From the NCBI GenBank assembly GCA_950097015.1, contig CATNEN010000025.1:7058001-7122000 (forward strand): a stretch of 64,000 nucleotides of DNA, given 5' to 3'. The DNA is from Macrostomum hystrix. Its lineage: Eukaryota; Platyhelminthes; Macrostomidae. The notes beneath the pieces are model-generated. The model worked only from the letters and a program-made list of their open reading frames with translations, had not been told where the DNA came from and made no database searches. The translations under genes and the position numbers were made by a program. Shown piece after piece: positions 1 through 10,520 of this stretch. Each line of letters starts with the position of its first letter. Positions within the stretch are counted from its first letter, which is position 1.

Positions 1-1640
1 TTAAAGTAATATAAACTCACATATAATTACCAACTTTCAATATGAATATGAACTTAAATAAATGCACAATTCTGCAAATTGAAATGCCAGCTATCCACCA
101 TTCATATGAGTACTTCTCATACTTCTATAGAATATATTATAAAAGTTTCCTATTTTTCATATTGAATCCATGCTTTCTGTCACAAAGGTGGCCTTTGCCA
201 TGAAAACTTCAAGCACACACAAGGGGTGCCTAGTGTACTTGGTGCGTAATTACTGTACACAAGGGGTCCTTGGCACACTTGTCATACAATAATGTTGCAT
301 ACAAAGAACTGAGATGCACAATCATAGCATACACTGAGGTGCACACTAGTGGAAACCAGCACAAGCATATGAAGCTATACTTGGAAAAAATTGCTGATAT
401 TTTAGTAACCTTGGCCTAAATCACTAAGTCAGGCCAAATAAACTGGAATTAAAACCCTCACCAAAATAAAAAATAAAATTCTGATTTCATTGTATTTTAA
501 TTAAATTGGATTATTCATATTGTAAAATCACTTTGTCACTTCTTAGCATTTAACAAGTGACCTTTTGCTCAAGAATTAAAATAAATATAGTTGTAAATGT
601 GCATATTGACATTGACATTTAAGATTTAAACTAGCACTTAGGTACCATAGTTAAATATGATATAAGCATTTAAATTTACTTTTGAAAGTTGGACATACAA
701 AAGCTTCCAACTATGAAGTAAGTAATGTGATTTTTTGCTGCAAAGCTGGTACCCTAGAATCTTGGCTCGGTGCATTGCACAACAGCAGCAAATGCAGTTT
801 TGCAAAAATGTGCTTATTGTCCCATGGTACAAAAGTGGTTTAGTGTTGCAGATATTGCACAAAAAGCATATTAGAAAACAGTTTTTTATAGTCACATGGC
901 ACTCCAAGTGGTTCTTTGTGTTGTTGCATGCCAACACATTTCTGGTGGTTTTTTTCAATGCACACTGTCACCTTTGTTACAATAGGGCAAAAATAAAATA
1001 AAACAAAAAATTAAAATCAAACAACCTCCTAAATTTAGTTAACATTAAACTAATTTTATGATTGAGCCAAATCAGCTTATTACTGAATTGGTTTTAGGCT
1101 GAAAAAAACAATTTACCCTTCAACTAGATCATGTTCAATACTTCTATTTCAACTTTGGCACAAACTGCTCAGACATGTCTTAACAAGCTTTTAGCTTAAA
1201 AGTACATGAAGCCAAAAATATAGCCCTAAAAGAGTGCTATGCCATATGATACAAATATGCCTTTACCCTCCAGAAACTCTAATCTTAGGCCAAGAATTGT
1301 ATCAAAGATGTGAATTATTTTCGGCTCTGGTAACAATTGTATTGATAAATATAAAGTAGTCCTTTTGTTCACTGATAAATATTTAAATTTCAAGAGCAGC
1401 AAAACCACCAAAGATACAATATCAGTGGCAGTGGACATCATAAAAGTGTAACAACTTGTGAAAGTGCAAAGCAGTGCCACAAAGCACAAAAAATTGATTC
1501 TTTTGCCACAACTGTCACAATTTTACACAGAAAGGACTCATCAAGCCTAGTGATGCAATTGGTTGAGCCTAATGTCTAGCCTGAAGTAATACTGTGGTTG
1601 GATGCCAAAACAATTAATGCCAAAAGCAATATGCTCTTCT
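1..1640. other. AT-rich stretch without a supported gene
   Basis: Only short open frames occur on either strand, with no splice signals or recognisable domains. Some short direct repeats of the form CACACAAGGGGT lie at 220-270. Nothing else was recognised. Confidence 0.6.
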
Positions 1641-1689
1641 ACTGCGCACTAGTCCTAAAGATCTGAAAGATTCTGAAAGGCCTGGAGGA

Positions 1690-2060
1690 TATTAGCAACA
1701 ACTTTGCAACAGCAAGAGGCAAGATAATATTTCAAAGATAGGACAATGTTAGATATAAGAAATTCAACTTCCTACAGATTTGTCAAAAAGGTGAGAGAAT
1801 TGACACCTTCCACAACAGGCTATGTGAAGCAGCAAAATAGGCCTATGTGATCTTGCAGTATTAAATGCAGACCACAAGACAAAGCTATCTAATGAAGAAA
1901 GGATTCTGGGAGATCTCATAGCGTTTAACTGCCTGTCAGCCAACCTTCAATGGAAGTTGATCTAGGAGGGATCTGTGCTGAATTTATAAAGAGCTTTAGA
2001 GCTTGGAAGATGCTTTGAGTAGGTCTAGGCTATACAAACAAGCAGAGTGAAAGCATCAAA
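1690..2060 (+). pseudogene. decayed retrotransposon gag-like remnant
   Basis: Read on the plus strand with frame changes and internal stops, this stretch gives peptide fragments such as QKGERIDTFHNRLCEAAK and ERILGDLIAFNCLSANLQ. These resemble the capsid region of Ty3/Gypsy-like gag proteins, where a 'GE-x-hydrophobic-D-x-F' segment is followed by a helix and an 'R..GL' stretch. The frame is broken several times, so it cannot encode a protein. No LTR, protease or reverse transcriptase was found nearby. The assignment rests on a weak pattern match by eye and could be a coincidence. Confidence 0.4.
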
Positions 2061-3769
2061 AAGAAACTTTAGTAGGCCTATGGAACAATCAGAGGTGAAT
2101 TGCCATTAGGCCACATTTTTTAGAGCAGCCAAACAACTAAAGATACAAAACCTAGCCTGACCTAGTACCATATCACCTGAAATATAAAATGTGAGACACT
2201 AACTTTTTATTTTAGCTAGAGATGCTAGCTAAATAGGAAATAGGCCTACTGTCTGATTAAATATTGAGAAGAGTCAAGACCCAGTGATTTGGCAATGTAG
2301 GTGGAGTTGTATAGGCCTAGTGTAGTTGCTAGGCCCCTATGGTTAGGCCCTAGCTATAAAATTCAAAATAATATTTAAAAAGAATATTAAGTGCATTAGA
2401 GGTCTACAATAACCAGCTCCTTTTTAACTGAAAAATAGTAATAATATAATACAAGCACTAATGGTAGTGCTGTGTTACAAAACTTAAATGATTCAACAAA
2501 GAAAATATTAATGAATCCATTATGTACCAATTTTAATGCAAGTAGGCCTATTGCTTAAAACTTTAAAGAGCAACACTCCAAAATTGCTTTGGTGATAATA
2601 CAATGGCCATGGCTCTTTTGAAATTAGATTTTAAGTAATGGCAATAAAATGTCGGCTTCACAAATAATGAATTAATGATCGATTCCAGGTGTCTTTTCGT
2701 CAACTGTGCTGAATTTTTTAAGTAGGCCCTACTTTAAAGTTTTGAACGTTACAATTATAGAAATAAAATCGGTTATCCTAATTATTTTATTCGAGCTGTC
2801 AGTTTGCGCCGTAATGGTGACAAGGCAGGAAAGGCCTACTGCGTTGTGCACCACATGAAGCTGACGAGCTGTAACGGTTCAGTAGGCCCTAGTGCAGTCA
2901 CCTGGAGACACGTTCTGTCGGCTTTACAAGAAGTGAAGTCGACAACTATTATTTTGCATTGTGCATTTTATTACTAGAAAATACTAAAAACATACATTTA
3001 TACATAGCGAAACCTCAAACAGCGACTATCCGAGACTTGAAAGCGTCAGACTTGAACGCATTGATTCACAAATAATCTGATAAATAAATCACGCAAAATC
3101 ACACCGAGCGTTAAAAATAACTCGCCAAAATGACACGAAAATGAGCTGCGCAAGCAAAAGTAACGGCAGCCTGCTCACATAGCAAAATGTGGCAGTTTCT
3201 TTGCAACATTTTTTTCGATTTTGAATAGTGATTAGACGATTTAAATTTTGAAAATATTCTATATGTTTAACTACTACTACAAAATGAAAATATGCTTATC
3301 TGATAATAAATCATGCTTAACGTATGCTAAACAAGAAATTCTGATTTATACTTTGGAACTTAAACGTATATATTTTATAAAAATCGTAAATATTCTTAGT
3401 CACATAGTCACATCTTAAAGTAACATATTTATCTTCTTACGTAGTGTATTGTATAAGATTCCATCTTATAATTTACATCCTGTACGTTGCCAAGGTGCAA
3501 CGCTGCGGTTATCACATGATATCCATAAAAATAGTGAACGATAGGAAGAGGATGCGTCTTATGCGCAAAACACATGCATTGCAGTATACAGCACAGGTAA
3601 TGTCGACTCCTAGCAAAGTTTTATCGCATATTCATTTTGCATGCAATGATCGATACTTTTTGTTATTATAGATCAGCAAGTGTTGCGAAGATTACACAAA
3701 ATTAGAAAGCTCTTTTATTAGTAGAAAGTACATTTCACATATTTAATTTGTGAGCGCATATTTAATAGG
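2061..3769. other. non-coding stretch, TAGGCC-rich at its left
   Basis: No gene is supported here. About ten TAGGCC words, several extended to the palindrome TAGGCCTA, lie between 1830 and 2890. The remainder is AT-rich spacer with only short open frames. Confidence 0.5.
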
Positions 3770-4235
3770 TCACCGACTTCGAGAAGTATCATTGGCCGGC
3801 GATAGTCTCGCCTTTAGCATTAGCTGATTAGATTCTCGTGTCGCTTTCGCCCAAGCCTGCCGACGCTGCGCCTCCAGGATGGCCAGCTGGCGCTGCAGCT
3901 GAGCCTCTTCAAAACGGTTGCGCATCCAGCAGCGCACGGACAGTTCAGACCTAATAGGCAGGCGTCCATTAGTACTGAAACTTGCACCACTACCTAGACT
4001 GCTGCTGCTGCTGCCGATGCTGCTAGAGCTGTAGCCGTTTCGACAGTCTCTGGACAATGAAGACTTTGCTGATCCGGTAGATGAGGAGGTGAATTCGCCT
4101 GAGAGAAGGCGTTATTATAACTGCGGTTTTTTAATAGGCTCTTTCCAGTGTTACTGTCGGGCCGATGATTCTGCTAAAAATGGGCAATTTCTTAAACTTA
4201 CCTGCAGCGCTTGTGAAGCACAGTTTAGTGTCCAT
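3770..4235 (-). CDS. small Ser-rich coiled-coil protein, unrecognised
   Basis: This is a two-exon model on the minus strand. Exon 1 coding is 4235-4202, followed by a strong GTAAGT donor. The 103-bp intron ends in the pyrimidine-rich acceptor CCTTCTCTCAG, and exon 2 is 4098-3770, ending in TGA. The exons sum to 363 bases, or 120 residues. The product starts MDTKLCFTSAAGEF, has long serine runs (about residues 25-60), then a charged, probably helical segment (RFEEAQLQRQLAILEAQRR), and ends in SRSR. No signal peptide or membrane span is visible. The exon is clearly more GC-rich than its flanks, which supports coding. An AG (TAATTCAG) lies 9 bases before the ATG, so either a 5'UTR intron or trans-splicing is possible. 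I do not recognise a family. The gene could also be the 3' part of a longer gene. Confidence 0.45.
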
Positions 4236-4953
4236 AAATATTATCTGAATTAGATTTAGAAAAGGTATGTAGTATCGTTAGCAGAACAGCTGAAATTCGG
4301 CCGTATTTTCATGCAGACATTTGATCTGTCTGGAGAATGCAACTTATATACGTACAGACGATTCAAGCGCAGATGTGGCAGTCATGCCAGTCTGATAAGA
4401 TAAAAATTTTGTGCAGCAGAAACGGCTACAGAAGAAAGCAAAAGTCATTTAATCTGCTGCAGTCTGTTTTTTGGCATCCGTCATGTAAAAAAGTTTTTTT
4501 GTCCTTAAAAAACGTCAGCCAAATAAGCTTTATTCTTTGAACCCGAAGAACTATCGGTCTTGTACGATAAGTCCAACATATGTGATATGAAGAAAGTAAG
4601 CAGTAAAAAACACAACTATTTTCCTTGATGTGATGTCAAAAAATCTGTTAGCAATTTCTAAGGGTATTTGCTATTCAGCTCTTTGTTATTAAGCTTTGTG
4701 TTTTGAAACAGCAGTATACTACTAAAAAATAAACTTTTCAAAAAGTCATAACATTGAAATTTAGAATTATCATGAAACAAAAAGATAATAAAACTGATTG
4801 ACTTATGGAATTCTGCGAATTTTCATTGCGTATGAAAAACACTAACAGTGAATGCAAGAGCTTAGCTTTCCTTTTAGCTGGTCAACAAGCACGTCTCGTA
4901 AACATCTTTCTAAAGCAAGTCTTTCTAAAAAAGCAGCCCGATGGGTGCAGTAA
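4236..4953. other. spacer without a supported gene
   Basis: AT-rich, with short open frames only. No repeat or RNA gene was recognised. Confidence 0.5.
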
Positions 4954-6205
4954 GGCTGGTTACCAGTCTGTGTACATTGAGGTGGGGTGGGATTGGTTAC
5001 CAGTCTGTGTACATTGAGGTGGGGTGGGATTGGTTGCCAGTCTGTGTACATTGAGGTGGGGTGGGATTGGTTGCCAGTCTGTGTACATTGAGGTGGGGTG
5101 GGATTGGTTGCCAGTCTGTGTACATTGAGGTGGGGTGGGATTGGTTGCCAGTCTGTGTACATTGAGGTGGGGTGGGATTGGTTGCCAGTCTGTGTACAAT
5201 GAGGTGGGGTGGGATTGGTTGCCAGTCTGTGTACATTGAGGTGGGGTGGGATTGGTTACCAGTCTGTGTACATTGAGGTGGGGTGGGATTGGTTGCCAGT
5301 CTGTGTACATTGAGGTGGGGTGGGATTGGTTGCCAGTCTGTGTACATTGAGGTGGGGTGGGATTGGTTGCCAGTCTGTGTACATTGAGGTGGGGTGGGAT
5401 TGGTTGCCAGTCTGTGTACATTGAGGTGGGGTGGGATTGGTTGCCAGTCTGTGTACAATGAGGTGGGGTGGGATTGGTTGCCAGTCTGTGTACATTGAGG
5501 TGGGGTGGGATTGGTTACCAGTCTGTGTACATTGAGGTGGGGTGGGATTGGTTGCCAGTCTGTGTACATTGAGGTGGGGTGGGATTGGTTGCCAGTCTGT
5601 GTACATTGAGGTGGGGTGGGATTGGTTGCCAGTCTGTGTACATTGAGGTGGGGTGGGATTGGTTACCAGTCTGTGTATATTGAGGTGGGGTGGGATTGGT
5701 TACCAGTCTGTGTACATATAGGTGTGGTGGGGTTGCTTATGAGTATGTGTACATTGGGGTGGAGTGGGGTTTGTTTTCAGTCCGTTTACATCGGGTGGAG
5801 TGGGGTTGGTTACCAGTCTGTGTACATTGAGGTGGGGTGGGATTGGTTGCCAGTCTGTGTACATTGAGGTGGGGTGGGATTGGTTGCCAGTCTGTGTACA
5901 TTGAGGTGGGGTGGGATTGGTTGCCAGTCTGTGTACATTGAGGTGGGGTGGGATTGGTTACCAGTCTGTGTACATTGAGGTGGGGTGGGATTGGTTACCA
6001 GTCTGTGTACATATAGGTGTGGTGGGGTTGCTTATGAGTATGTGTACATTGGGGTGGAGTGGGGTTTGTTTTCAGTCCGTGTACATCGGGTGGAGTGGGG
6101 TTGGTTACCAGTCTGTGTACATTGGGTGGAGTGGTGTTAGTTACTAGTCCATGTACGTTTGGGTGGGGTGGGGTTGGTCACGACTCTGTACGTTTGGGGT
6201 TTAGT
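4954..6205 (+). repeat. 37-bp G/T-rich minisatellite, about 32 units
   Basis: The unit reads roughly AGGTGGGGTGGGATTGGTTG followed by CCAGTCTGTGTACATTG. A block with variant units (TATAGGTGTGGTGGGGTTGC and neighbours) occurs at about 5715-5815 and again at about 6010-6105, so the array has grown by duplicating multi-unit blocks. The unit length is 1 modulo 3, so it opens long meaningless frames on both strands. Confidence 0.95.
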
Positions 6206-7058
6206 GAAGGATACTTAAATATTTTCATCAGACTGCTTAATTATTAGTGCCTCGGAGACATAAATTAATAAAAAGGCGAGGAAATTGATGCATCGAATGT
6301 GTAAGCACATTCTGCTGTTAAAAGCTAATCCAACAGAATACAAACAAAATATTGACAGTAAAGAGAGCGAGAGAGGGAAGGAGTATTGCGGTATAATGTA
6401 AGACTGAGAATACACTCAAGCTGAAAGTTTACACTCAAGCTGAAATTCAAAATCCCAAATCGATTCTGCAATCAGCTTTTCAAAAAAGGGCCTTAAAATG
6501 AGCAATTAAAAAAACTTTTAGCTGACTGAGAATAATTCACAATGAAAACGAGAGGGTAGAAGAGAGATTCAGCATTACCAAGAACTGATATAGTTTTAAA
6601 ATAGTTTTGAGCCATTACGAGACGCATTACAATATTATTAAACAACTGCAAAAAGGCAGTAAGCTTCTTGTTAACTAGACATGGCAAGCTGCAAATTTCT
6701 GTATTAAGACTCTTTTTACATTGAAAATTGCATCAACATCGAACCGTGAGTGACAAGTGACAACTTTGTAAGTAGGTAACGTCCTACGTTCAATTTATGC
6801 AATAAATATTTCACAAATCTCTTGGATTATGTCGATTGTCTTTATACACAAAGACAATCAAGAGGGCTGTCAGACGCAATTTGAATAGGATGCCAGATAG
6901 AATTTAACTAATTACCACAAAAATCTATCTAAACCTTCCCCGACTGTCAAAGACCAATTGTCGCTCAAGCAATACAGCTGACATGCAGAGTTGACAGCGA
7001 ATTCTGGATTAAAAATTCTGGATCAATAAGAGATTATCGATGAGCCTTCATAGCCCAG
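6206..7058. other. AT-rich spacer downstream of phytochelatin synthase
   Basis: No gene or repeat is supported. It includes the 3' flank of the phytochelatin synthase gene. Confidence 0.5.
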
Positions 7059-10000
7059 TCAGGCTCTCAGGCAGGGGCAGCACAGGTGTCGCCTAATCAG
7101 GGAGCCCAGCCGGCGCTGCAGGGCCCGCATCTCGTCGGCGGCCGCAGTGGGCAGGCCAGCCAAGGCCCTGTCGCGAGCCGAAGCCAGCGAAGCGGCCCAG
7201 CTGCCCGGCTCCAGACGGTCCAGCGGCCAAGCCATCAGCAGCGCCAGCGCCAGCATGCCCGGGTCTCCTGTGGCCGGCTCCGCCTCAGCCTCCTCCTCGT
7301 CGACTTCCTCTTCTAACTCTTCAGTCGCAGCGGTGCTGACTTCGCCAAGCGACGGAAATCGCCAGCCGGCGAAAGCGTCAAGCACGACGGCAGCGGCGGG
7401 CGAAGCTGCCAGAGCAGCCAACGTGGCTAATGCCAGCGCCGATTCGTCGACTTCGGCGACGGTCGAGTCGACGGTATCGGAGCTCGGCGCGGTGTAGAAT
7501 GCAGCGGCTGCGTCTGCGACAGCGGCGGCTGCATTGGCTGCATCCTGTGAGTCAAATTGGGGACCAAGGGGGAGCTCTCGCAGCCGAAGCTTCTCGCACA
7601 GCTCGCGAAGGTGACTGGCGGCTGCGGCAAAAGTCTCCAGCCAATCAGCGTCGTCCGGATGTTCGGCGCCCGTTTCCGATTCGCTGACTCGTGCCGAAAT
7701 AGAAAGATTTCTCGCCTCACGATTGGTTGGCTGGGCTAGCCAATCGTTGAGCGCAGCTACGAGGCGCAGTAGTGACGCCCGGCCGAAACACTCGACGTGC
7801 CTGGTACCTGGCGCCGCAGAGCAGCGAATTTCTGGATCGCCTGGACGCCTGGTTGCCATGACGGCGGCCAGGAATCGCCTGGAGATGCGGAACAGGCGAG
7901 GCGCAGCGCTGTCGGCGCCGATGGCGCGAGTCAGGATGCAGTAGCCGCGCGGCTGGCCCGTCACCTGCGGTAGCGCGATAATATGTGTAAAATAGGAAGC
8001 GATAGAATAGGATTGAAACCGAGTCCAGTCACAGATCCACAGGGAGCAAATGGCACAAAAAATTGCAGACAAGAAAAGCAAGAGAAGTTAAACACAACTG
8101 ACCAAAATATACAACTGCAACAATGATACAACGGGCATAAATACACGACTGGCACAAAGACACAACTACAACAAAGACTGGCACAAAGACACAACTACAA
8201 CAAAGACTGGCACAAAGACAGGACTGACCAAATGACAACTGCAGCAGTGATAAAACGGGCACATATACATGCCTGGCACACAAGACAAAACTGGCACAAA
8301 CACACAACTGAAACAAAGACACGACTGGCACAAAGACACAATTAAAACATCGACACAACTACAACAAAGACACAACTGGCACAAAGACAAATACACAACA
8401 ACTACAACAAAGACACAACTACAACAAAGACGCAACTACAACAAAGACACAACTACAACAAAGACACAACTACAACAAAGACACAACTACAACAAAGACA
8501 CACCTGGCACAAAGACACAACCGGCACAAAGACACAACTGGCACAAAGACGCAACTGGCACAAAGACGCAACTACCACAAAGACACAACTACCACAAATA
8601 CACAACTACCACAAAGACACAACTACAACAAAGACTGGCACGAAGACACGAATGACAAAATGACAACTGCAACAATGATAAAACGGGCACAAATACATAC
8701 CTGACACAAGACAAAACTGGCACAAACACACAACTACAACAAAGACACAAATACAACAAAGACACAACTCGAAAAAGACAGGACTGGCACAAAGACACAA
8801 CAGGCACAGAGCCAAATTGCGCAGTGCTCCCACCGAGTCCGGATAGTGCAGCGCGGTCCACATTCGCTCCAGCGGCACCCAGTGTGCGGGATATTTGAAC
8901 CTGGCCGTGTCCATCACCAGCAGAAGGCGCCGTTCAGGATGATAGCCGCCAATCGGGGCGAAATGTCCGTCGCCAGTCTGGTCTAGGCCTTGCCGGCCGT
9001 AGCTGACGACAAGAATCTTCTCCTCTGATTGGCTGCAGGACTGGGCGGCCCGTTCGAACTCTTCAATGCTGGCCGCCTCAGTGGCCATCACCAGCTGCTC
9101 AACCTGAATGACAGCAGAGAGGAAACAGGCCTGAAACAATGCTGTGGCGGTGATCACACGATTTTGTCGTGATTTAACAGTAGAAAGAGCACGGGGGAAA
9201 TTTCAAATATCCGCATTTTTCATTTTTCTAAAGAGTGTGGAGAATGAAAGCATTTTAGAAATACTCCAGTTGGGTGGGGGTGACTGGTAAAGTGGTCTAA
9301 CGCGCAGCCGCGGGGAGAAGGCTTGGGGGCTTGTCGCGCAATTTGCACCCTTGAGGGCCAACCTCCAAGGCACAGTGAAAGTGTACACTGCCTGACGATG
9401 AGTGAGCGTGTGCCTGCGTACAGTATCTGTGTGCGTATGTGCTCATGAGTCAGCGAAATGGGCGGGATTGCCTTCTTATAACACAGTTGGGTCAGATGTG
9501 CAGCAACTGAAAGTGGCGTACGGCTGTCCAGTCCATGGACTGGGTTGACGCAACACCCACCCTCGATAACGCCAGCTGGTGCTGGTACCCATGTAACAGC
9601 TGGGTGAACTGAAGCGATGCAGAGTTTGTGAATTGTGTGTCTTGCTAAAAAACACAAATAGTTCCGGTGGAGTCGGGATTCGGGAATCGAACCCCCGACC
9701 TTCAGGCTCTAATCACTAGGCCACAAGCCCAGTCTTAAGTTGAGGTAGCAAGGGGTAAAAGCTTACCTGCAATGAGTTGCACTCAGCCAGGCAGATGAAC
9801 TCGGCCATGGTGATGCCCGACGTGCGCACCCGACTCAGCGGAATGCAGCAGTCGAGCATCTCTTCGTGAAACCAACGCCAGGGGCCTTTCCAGACCCGGC
9901 CGGGGTCAATCTCCAGGCTGTTGAGGCACATGACTAGCGTTGCCAGCCCGCAATAGGCCGGATGGTCCTGAGTTAGGAACTGAGATGCCAGCCGGAAGTA

Positions 10001-10177
10001 GCCTTCCATATTGCCAGTCTTCAGCGCCTCCTGAAAAATGGCCTTACCCTCGGCGCTACTGAACGCAATACAGTTGCTAGGCAACGGACGCCGATAAAAT
10101 TGACTTGGCGAAGACGAAGATGGAGGCGGCCGGTCCCGCTGCAGCAGGTGCAGCATGGAGTTGGACTTGCGGTCCAT
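7059..10177 (-). CDS. phytochelatin synthase (glutathione gamma-glutamylcysteinyltransferase)
   Basis: The enzyme transfers gamma-Glu-Cys from glutathione to build metal-binding phytochelatins, and it also cleaves glutathione conjugates. Three exons were deduced: 10177-9767, 9103-8834 and 7964-7059. They total 1587 bases, or 528 residues, with all junctions GT..AG and phase 0. The papain-like N-terminal domain (about residues 25-235) carries the catalytic triad: C76 in [14 protein letters not shown]184 in [12 protein letters not shown] and D202 in [12 protein letters not shown]. The Cys-His-Asp spacing (108 and 18) is close to that of plant enzymes. The variable C-terminal half is Ala-rich and has an acidic run ([15 protein letters not shown]). 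It ends in [13 protein letters not shown], a Cys cluster that may bind metal. A TGA lies in frame directly before the ATG, and an AG acceptor-like site lies 13 bases upstream. Intron 1 holds a SINE-like element and intron 2 a 17-bp minisatellite. The family call is secure; the exact exon 2 donor (GTGGGA) is the least certain junction. Confidence 0.9.
8135..8815. repeat. 17-bp ACAACTACAACAAAGAC-type minisatellite in phytochelatin synthase intron 2
   Basis: Units alternate between ACACAACTACAACAAAG and ACACAACTGGCACAAAG. A variant block near 8228-8310 (CAACTGCAGCAGTGATAAAA) recurs near 8653-8735, which shows block duplication inside the array. Confidence 0.9.
9277..9726. repeat. composite tRNA-derived SINE-like element (modules A and B)
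   Basis: The element lies in intron 1 of phytochelatin synthase. The left part reads on the plus strand like a tRNA A box (TGACTGGTAAAGTGG) followed by the module A body (CAACCTCCAAGGCACAGTG). The right end reads on the minus strand as another tRNA-like head, with A box TGGCCTAGTGATTAGAG and B box GGTTCGATTCC. The middle (GCTGTCCAGTCCATGGACTG) is shared with copies at 27.7, 43.8 and 50.8 kb. This is a dispersed repeat, not a functional tRNA gene. Confidence 0.75.
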
Positions 10178-10520
10178 TCAATTGCGCAGGCTGGAAAATA
10201 ATGACGATATTACCCTTATCAGACTACCGACAACTAAACAGTAGTAACAAAGACGGCAACAAAAAACGCAAAAAAAGAAAAAAATACATGTTTTTATCTT
10301 TCAGCATTGAGTTTTTTATGTATTGTATTTTTTAATCAAGCAAAATTAAACATTGATATAAATGTGATTTTGCGTGTGCTCTGTATAGAAAGAAAATTTC
10401 TAACCAAATCGGAAACATTGAAGCCCTCCAGTCGGTACTCTATAGTAAATCACAATGTCATTTTACAAAATTAAATGCACATTGCACTACTAATAGTAGA
10501 TTGGTTAGATTGCACAGTCA
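10178..10520. other. intergenic spacer between CoA-transferase 3' end and phytochelatin synthase start
   Basis: About 340 bases separate the two minus-strand genes. The right side holds the 3' flank of the CoA-transferase. The left side holds the promoter-proximal region of phytochelatin synthase with the acceptor-like TATTTTCCAG. No other feature was seen. Confidence 0.5.

Noticed and set aside
638-1489. Overlapping short frames at the left edge
   Set aside because: Opposite-strand overlaps in AT-rich DNA with no family, splice or composition support.
4842-6147. Long frames of 78-190 codons on both strands in the 37-bp array
   Set aside because: They are forced by a stop-free repeat unit; neighbouring frames and the opposite strand are equally open and there is no splice or start context.
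7086-7944. Plus-strand and alternative minus frames opposite phytochelatin synthase exon 3
   Set aside because: Shadows of a GC-rich exon; the phytochelatin synthase frame is supported by splice phase and family similarity.
9660-9726. Functional tRNA gene on the minus strand
   Set aside because: A and B boxes are present but the acceptor stem does not close and the same head recurs in dispersed repeats, so it is a SINE head.
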